From positions 15,594,483-15,658,482 of the forward strand of contig OZ007509.1 of the NCBI GenBank assembly GCA_963931865.1: 64,000 nt of DNA, written 5' to 3'. Below the pieces are notes generated by a model. That model worked only from the letters and a program-made list of their open reading frames with translations, searched no databases and was not told the origin of the DNA. The position numbers and the translations under genes were made by a program. Positions within the stretch are counted from its first letter, which is position 1. Every line of letters starts with the position of its first letter. Shown in pieces: positions 50,038 through 64,000 of the stretch. Source of the stretch: Axinella damicornis (taxonomy: Eukaryota; Porifera; Demospongiae; Axinellida; Axinellidae).

Positions 50038-53000
50038 ACACACATACACACACATACACACACACAATATGTTGAAAACGAATGTATTAAGGGCCCACCA
50101 ATCCATTCTTTTGTGAGCAGAAAGCTTCAGTGTATGACACAATAAACTTCGTAGGGGCCCTTATGTGCTCCTTATACTACTGTGTTACTTCAAGAATGAT
50201 ACACAAACTTTCCAGACCTCTTTAATGGTTACAGCAATGGGAACTAACACATCTCAAGAGAGATGGCAAGAGTACTTTCATCTGTTCATGCTGGACTATT
50301 GTGTGCATATTGACATTCCGATATTGTGTGTCCTGAGGTTATGCTAGGCTCAGTCAAAATCTGATGACAGTCATGTGCATGAAAATGCTCCACGTTCTGC
50401 ACTCACTCAGGCTCACTCCACAATCTCATGCAGTCATTTGTCTGGTAGTGTGCACAATGCATGCTGACATAGCATTGTGATTAGTTTCCTTCCTTCCTTC
50501 CTGCTTGACAACTATTTGCTCCTGGTAGAAAGTTCACATCCTCCATCTGTTGTTGGTATGCTCAAGTTACACACATGTCTGATTGATGGCTGGGGCTTCT
50601 CCCTTTTGTCCAGGTCATTGGTTGTTCTGGTAGACATTTGTTTGCTGTGTACAGCAGTGGACATCCTGGTCCCATTCCCGGGCCAGTACTGAGTTTCTGG
50701 GAACAAGCTGCAAGCTTCCTGGCTTTTGGCTTGCTAGGCAATCCTCTTTAGTATTGTGATAGTCCTACACATTTTTTATTGGAGAGTATGTTGTGGTAGA
50801 AAAAGTATTATTACTTTGATCCATACTATTTGCTGCTTATGAGGAGAGGGTAGGGGCCAACGGCAGTAATTGTGTAGCAGAACTGAGCTGTTGTTCTGCT
50901 GTTGTGGCTAAACTGAGGGGGTATTTACAGGGAGTGAATGTGGCGTGTTGCATATCTCGACTGCAGACACAGCATACGGTTGCTGCCGGCTGACAATTTA
51001 GCTCCTTGTACCTATACCACGTCACGCATGAAAATATGGGAAAGGCTGCTCGCTAACTCCATCTGTAGTCTTTCCAGCACTGAAATAACTTGATGTCAAG
51101 GCCACCCTATCATAGATGGGAAATTTCTGTCATTAAAATATTTTGTCGCTGCCCAACAACATAAATTAAAAATTTGGGCCAGCTCTCTGCAATGTGTGTT
51201 TTTCATGTGATCATTTTGGTGTAACTATTGATGGCATGAAATAAACCCTCTCAATCGTACCAATGATCATCTGACCTCCCTCTTCAATGATTAGGTGATT
51301 CCACGAGGCCCTACCCCCGAGATATTGAGATGAGATCTGGGCTCCTTGGCCAGTTGACCACACCTGTGACGATAGAGGAAACCAAGGCGTCAGCTGACGG
51401 TACTGGGAAGAAGCTCACTCTTGATAGTACCTCTTCAAGCTCTCGAGTGTTAACAGGTAGAGAGATAAACCAGTATTAGTTTCTTTTAGACATCACTAAT
51501 AGTGTTCAGATCCATTGTGATCTAGTGCACTTGTCGATGTTAATTGGACTGCCACATTGAAGTGGTTGGTTAAAGCTAATGGATAGTCTTTAAACATGGC
51601 CAAGAATGCAAGCTGATGCTGGGAGGCTGTGAATAGGTAGCCATAGGTAGCCATGGTGCCATCACTGCGCCTACACATCAGAGAAGTAAGAAGGTTTTGC
51701 AGCAATGGCTAAAAGGCTTCCTTGTAAAGAAAGTTGCATGTGTGTTACTTGTCCCGCCACAAGCATTTGTCTTTTGGTTAAACAATTCTCTCGTTTGTCA
51801 CTATAGAATGTTTACATTTCTGGTTATAGCTATGTCAATTGATGTAGACAGCATGTATGACCTCTATTTGACTTGATTACCATTCACAATACTTGTCAGT
51901 GACATAATGTTTTTGATTTTGAAGTGGAGCTTGCAGCTAGGCTGGCTGCAAGGAGAGCTTTGAAAAGAAAGCTATGTCAGACTTCAAAAGATTTCAGAAC
52001 TGTTAGAATTGTGCAATAAACGAGGTATGATTTGAAACTGATTGCTGGTATATTGTGGGAGTTTCTTGCATGGAGGCCTGCCGCCAGAGCCCAATGTGCA
52101 AGCATTATGGGGAAAAATAGGTCTGCTTGAACAAATCTGGCAAAATAGGGGCGAATATTGTGTAGAAAAATTAGAGGGGATCTTTAGATAAATAATTTGT
52201 AACAGGAATGCTCCTTCAGCCTGCAATCAGCCGTTCTTCCAGGAGGTCCTCAAACAAACCAAGTACAAGCAAAAACAGTACATGTATAAGTAAAACAGTG
52301 CAGTGAGCATAATTACATACAGCAAACGAGTATGTAAAGACGTGCACAAAGACATGTACCCAGTCTGCATCTTTCAGCTTAAAACTGGTGGAGTCAAGTG
52401 GATAAACCGTAGCAGAGATGGAGTTCGAGATTACTCTTAATCACTGAGAAACATACACTGCACGTTTTCTCATCATTTGTTGTGTTCGATGGCCGCGGTT
52501 ACGTTTCTATGCAGCTACATGCATTGTGTGTGCATTAACAACGGAGGAAAATATTGGAAACAAATTGGGCAAAGGGGGCAAAGGTCATTGGTCTCAGGCG
52601 TGCTGTTCCATCAACGTCCGCTATGATTATCATTTCTGGTATTGGAACTGCTTCAACCACCCACGTATCTGCGGAATTCAGCAACGTGTCTTTGTACGAA
52701 CCACAAGAATGCATCCGCCGCTTCTGATACAATGAATATGCTGTCTCGACACGCGCCCAATTGTGAGTGGCTTCCGTGTCTCATTGAGCGTATAAAAGAG
52801 TGGAGTGTTCGGGCTACTGCATGCAACGAGAGAAAATCCTCGAAAGCAAGCACTGAAAGTCCAGATCGCGAACTTTGCGAGCAAAGCAACACAGCGTCCC
52901 CTCAAATATTGAGCAACGATGAAGCAAGTGCAAGTTGATTCAGCGACGGTGAAGAAGTACGCAAAAGTGGCGTACACACGATTCGATATGTGTGTGAGTT

Positions 53001-54841
53001 CTCTCTTCTCCCCCTTCGCCGGAGTGCTGTACACAGTCCAGGCGTTTGAAAAGAGTCCAGAAAAGCCAGCGCGCCCAAGTAGCCGAGCAGGCAACAACTC
53101 CGCGTCGTCGAACTAACCTATTCAAGTTGTCTCTACTCTGTGATTCTTTTTCCACCGTCTTCTGCTGCTCCTCTTGCACGATTCGTGGGAATTCCCGGGC
53201 CAACGTTGCCCGCGGCGCGGTTATGTACAGAACTGCAGCCATCGTGTATTTGAATGGTACATTGGTAGCCGTCGGAGGACCCGATATTGCGCGAATGAAC
53301 TCTTGCCTGCTAATCATGTGATTGATGATTGGACCCAAGACACTCTCTGTCCAATTTAGTATTTTCTGCAGTACAAACAATTGTTTCTCTGTAAATTTAC
53401 ACACTATTGATCACTTTATACACTCTGTATGGTTACTCAGTGTGCGGTTTTCGATTGTGTTGACATTGTACTTGATGTTGATAATTTTTTTAATACCCAC
53501 TTAAGTACTTCAACTGAACACTCTTGTAAATAAATTTAGCCTAAAAGATTTGGGGGTGCTAGTGTAAGAATGGAACGAACTCACCTGTTAGCAGTTAACA
53601 GAAGTTGCAACCATATCCAGCATATCAAAGCTTCCTCGTTCCAACCCATGCCAGGTGGGAATCAAAACAACAACAAATCTGAAGTTGGTCAGGGATTCCG
53701 TCCCCTCCGCCCTGCAGTCCAGAACTTCCCCAACATGGTACGGCCAATTGTTGTTTTCAGTCTGTCAGCACTTGCACTTGAAGTGTAAAGCAATGGTGAG
53801 CTGTGAGGGTACACAATTCCGGGCTGGTGAAACTACGTTTAGAACTAGTCATCACACATTGAGTTTTGAGCAACAATTTAACTTGTTTGGGAAATTGTAG
53901 TCTAATCAAAACTGCACGTGTACAATAGTGCTGTGCATTGGCATGGGGCAGTTTGAATAGTAGGTGTGTATAGCAGCGCTTCAATTGATCCAGCCACTTT
54001 TTGTTTATTTTTCAGTACATAGCGTAAACACAAACATAAGCCTAGATGCAGAGACTGTAATTATGAGGTGTTGCATGACTGTATATTAGTCTCACAAGCC
54101 AGACCCTGTGTAGAAAATGACGAACCTGAGTGAGCCCCATTCACACTAGCGAGTTGTACAGGAGTATTTCTGTCATATGTACGTCTTACCATAGAAGCAC
54201 TCTTCTGCAAATAACGGAAAGCTTCTAGTGTGTCATGTGGGTAAGCCATACTTACTGAGTTGTACACAGGTTTGGCAGATGGAGAAAAGCAAACGATCGC
54301 ACGCAAAAAGAGCGAAAACAGAATCCTGCTAGCCTAATGCTGTTGTAATCAACTCGGTCATCAACACTGGTGTAACTGTTTCCCTAAGGCACAAGACTAC
54401 AACAACGTAGCGATTTTTCAACTGTCCACGTACAGCATTTCCTGCTGAGCACGCATGCAGTCTACCATGTGCTGTGTGTGTACTGTAGAGTACCATGTGT
54501 GTAGCCATGCACTGTGTGTGTACATGTACTGGAGTCTGTAATCTGAGACCATGATTAGTCTCTGTAAAGGCTCACAACAAAATGCCCTGCATTCCATAGA
54601 TAATAGAGTATTCTATTCCGCTAGTACTGAAGGCAGTGTGTGTTGAGATTGTTGGGTCTGGCTAGTGAGGCTATTCTGCCAAACCTGTATTTTGCATTCT
54701 GTAGAGAGGAGGAGGAAGGCGTGTGTGCTGGGGCGGGCACTAACTGTGTTGATTTTTCCTTCTGCTTTATTCCAGACATTTGGAGAAGCGGAGACAATGT
54801 CAGAAGATTCATCACCTTCCTCGTCGGATGAAGGAACTTGA
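36837..54841 (+). CDS. MED4: Mediator complex subunit 4, complete gene
   Basis: Nine exons: 36837-36904, 37931-37997, 38116-38170, 38425-38540, 38686-38743, 41726-41812, 51295-51456, 53595-53737, 54776-54841. Phases close to 822 nt, 273 aa (human 270). MED4 is a core subunit of the Mediator middle module, bridging activators and RNA polymerase II in the nucleus. Family hallmarks appear in order: RQLMEVVVGD, VLDKLIERDREIQQL, a coiled coil (about residues 66-121, including IRELQSRLQDAEKIL), the signature GAVSPEELIRYAHRISQA (about 122-139), TRPYPRDIEMRSGLLGQL (about 154-171), and an acidic-serine tail MSEDSSPSSSDEGT like the human SSSSSSESD tail. Exon 8 is the weakest: chosen because it is open, has usable splice sites and joins phase 1 to phase 0. 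Introns 5 and 6 are long and repeat-filled. Confidence 0.9.
37080..37248. mobile_element. Foldback in MED4 intron 1
   Basis: GCTTAGACCAAGC at the left and GCTTGGTCTAAG at the right, with subterminal GGATATTGGTC/GACCAATATCC arms. Confidence 0.55.
37630..37750. repeat. Tandem CTGGGAATGAGGCTAGC-type repeat
   Basis: Five to six degenerate units of about 20 bp related to one end of the CCTCGTTCCCAGGC foldback family. Confidence 0.65.
38870..41720. repeat. MED4 intron 5: degenerate GGGGGTGGGGCTGCTTGTA minisatellite with insertions
   Basis: Most of this intron is built from irregular copies of a 25-30 bp unit near GAGTGGGGGTGGGGCTGCTT, interrupted by an inverted-repeat pair (39480-39850 against 40975-41350, arms with AACAAAGACGGAGACCACTC) and by a 40371-40743 copy of the element also found at 19399-19855. 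Confidence 0.7.
41564..41592 (+). pseudogene. Decoy duplicate of the 5' part of MED4 exon 6
   Basis: CATTCCTGCAG|GCCCAGTATC...CTAATCCAG|GTTGAG mirrors the start of exon 6 (41726), including its acceptor region CAGTACCTCCCATTCCTGCA. It would encode PVSPEELIQ. It is 29 nt long and leaves phase 0, which does not fit exon 6 (phase 1), so inclusion would break the frame. Confidence 0.6.
43686..43797. mobile_element. Near-perfect 112-bp hairpin
   Basis: The left end TAGTCTCGGTCCCAGACCCA and its inverse at the right, with a small GGGC-type centre around 43742. Related smaller hairpins with GTCTGG arms: 11866-11932, 16905-16947, 37345-37388 and 57281-57333. Confidence 0.7.
46098..46391. repeat. C/T minisatellite, 14-bp unit
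   Basis: Polypyrimidine on the plus strand. From about 46260 it is a regular CCCCCCTCCTCCCT unit repeated about nine times. It could form triplex or quadruplex structures. Confidence 0.85.
49993..50067. repeat. C31 run followed by CA microsatellite
   Basis: 31 C then (CA)n with CATA interruptions. The same C-run to CA junction occurs at about 9847-9898 and 29690-29722. Confidence 0.85.
52450..53330. other. CpG-richer island inside MED4 intron 7 with TATA box
   Basis: Compared with the flanks this stretch is rich in CG and carries a TATAAAAG box at about 52790, with several open frames on both strands (plus 52642-52938 and 52919-53116; minus 52678-53097 and 52940-53404). None has a recognisable domain. 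It could be an internal promoter, an old retrocopy or a fragment of an insertion. Confidence 0.35.
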
Positions 54842-55140
54842 CACATAACATTTTGTTCCAGGCATTTGTACAGTACAGAATTTGTGCAGTACACAATAAT
54901 TATGTCTTCTGAAATGGAGGTGCACTTTTGCATGTCTCATGAACTGTCTGGGCCTGTGGATGGAGTTGAGATATAGCTCTGCCAGCTAGACGCTGGTCCT
55001 TCTAGTCGTCAGAGCAAGCTCTATCTGCAGACCTAAGCAGTAGGACTATGTATCTACATGTAGCTGATCATACCGTAGTTCGAAGCTAGTTTGGCATGCT
55101 CGTAACCTTTGACCTCTAGGTACTTATATATAGATGCAAG
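54842..55140 (+). promoter_or_regulatory. MED4 3' flank and presumed aldo-keto reductase promoter
   Basis: Only 299 bp lie between the MED4 stop and the next ATG on the same strand, so 3' processing of MED4 and initiation of the reductase gene are packed together. No clear AATAAA or TATA motif was seen. Confidence 0.45.
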
Positions 55141-62983
<7,843 letters not shown>

Positions 62984-64000
62984 TTTATAGAGCTACAAAC
63001 ATTCTAGGTCTTGATTGTCCAGGGGTTAGCCTCATTTCAGAGCAGCCCGGGAACTAGGGGTATAATTACAGGATGATAATAGCTTTGTGTGTGTGTGTGT
63101 GTTTACAGTTGTGCAGTACAATTTATTGTACTGCATTTTCAAATTGACAATCTTATTTTGCCATAATTATATCTCCACCCTATCTGGTACCATCAGGTAA
63201 TGTCAGCGAGCGGTGTCATGTTAACAGCATTGCTGGAAAGTCACATAGTTAACTGGTTACAGAAAAAACTACCTGTAAATACAGGACTGGACAGGCACTG
63301 TAACCATCATGGTGGGAACACTTGCAGTTTCTTATTTGGCTTTTTCGGTGATTCCACTTTAAGCCATATAAGGTGTGGTTTATGCAGGAAATAATACAGT
63401 ATTCAAAACAAGTGTTCCAAGTTCCAACCATGGACTCAAATGGAGAGTGGGAAGTTTGATCACAGAGCAACTTTGACAATGACAGTGCCCGTCCAGTCCC
63501 ATCACAGGCTGTACATGCTAGCATGGTTATAGTCATAGCCTCATGAATTCCCTAGGCTTCCTGGCCTGGGAATGAGGCTAGGTTGTTTATTTCACTCTGA
63601 ACACGTCAGTACAGGGTAGATTTCTTTGACTTGTTGTTATGTAGCTACTCTGCGCCTATTTGTGGCGTGTTTCATTATATTATACAGCAACTACACGCTG
63701 CTTCACAAATATTCATACAACGTACAGGTAACAAATTCAATAATTATGGCAGTGATGGAATAAATAGTGGTATGCACTTCTTACTGAAACCTGAACACAA
63801 TTGATCACACTTGAATTACAGCACATGTGAATAGCACGGAGAGTAATCAGGTTGATTAAAATCAAGTGCAGTGAAAATAATAAACTGTAGTCATTAATTT
63901 ACGGCTATCATTTATTATTGGGTGCTTGTCAGTTCGAACTGTGAGGGATCAAAAGAAGTGTCCAATAATACACACAAGAGTAGTGGAGCGGATAACTTCC
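62984..64000. other. 3' flank of the reductase gene
   Basis: No gene recognised. A short TG microsatellite at about 63087-63103, a degenerate CCTCGTTCCCAGGC-type hairpin near 63536-63582, and possible poly(A) signals (AATAAA) at about 63758 and further right. Confidence 0.45.

Larger units (their letters stand above)
41813..51294. other. MED4 intron 6 (9.5 kb)
   Basis: No second gene recognised. It contains foldbacks at 43525-43566, 43686-43797, 45298-45480 and 46728-46796, C runs at about 45001 and 49993, a CT minisatellite at 46098-46391, and a near-repeat of CCAGCAAGATAGCCCC at about 48350 and 48480. Around 49590-49760 there are repeated words such as TTTGTAGA(A/G)AG that hint at an old element. 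Confidence 0.5.

Overview
This is a eukaryotic, almost certainly animal, genomic window. Its genes are intron-rich and encode animal-type proteins (a Mediator subunit, a Sin3/HDAC-complex subunit, an ER dolichol-sugar factor). The spaces between exons are filled with microsatellites, minisatellites, long G or C runs and short inverted-repeat elements. I saw no operons and no viral or bacterial genes. The style is compatible with a marine invertebrate such as a sponge, but the species cannot be fixed from the sequence.

Layout, left to right. (1) 67-189, minus: first coding exon of a TMTC-like O-mannosyltransferase gene that leaves the window. (2) 372-3782, plus: complete MPDU1 gene, 5 exons, 247 aa, head-to-head with TMTC across about 180 bp. 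(3) About 5.48-17.18 kb: two tandem units of 6.6 and 5.1 kb carrying degenerate minus-strand copies of SAP130 3' exons, each with an E2F/NRF1-type promoter module at its left end. (4) 17.2-24.4 kb: repeats, a promoter-like stretch with E2F and CCAAT motifs, and a coiled-coil ORF of unknown identity. (5) 24461-36150, minus: the intact SAP130 gene, 15 exons, predicted 899 aa. (6) 36837-54841, plus: MED4, 9 exons, predicted 273 aa, head-to-head with SAP130 across about 690 bp. (7) 55141-62983, plus: an aldo-keto reductase gene, 7 exons, predicted 363 aa, starting 300 bp after MED4.

The exon models come from reading splice sites by eye and checking phase. In all four complete genes the phases close and the lengths match the families. 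The two head-to-head pairs are functionally suggestive. MPDU1 and TMTC both serve dolichol-phosphate-mannose-dependent glycosylation in the ER. SAP130 and MED4 are both nuclear transcription co-regulators. The main oddities are the SAP130-derived tandem copies, CA-repeat tracts placed directly at several splice acceptors, a minisatellite that repeats a splice donor seven times, a 16-nt microexon, a decoy duplicate exon in MED4, and an inverted-repeat element ending at a SAP130 splice donor.
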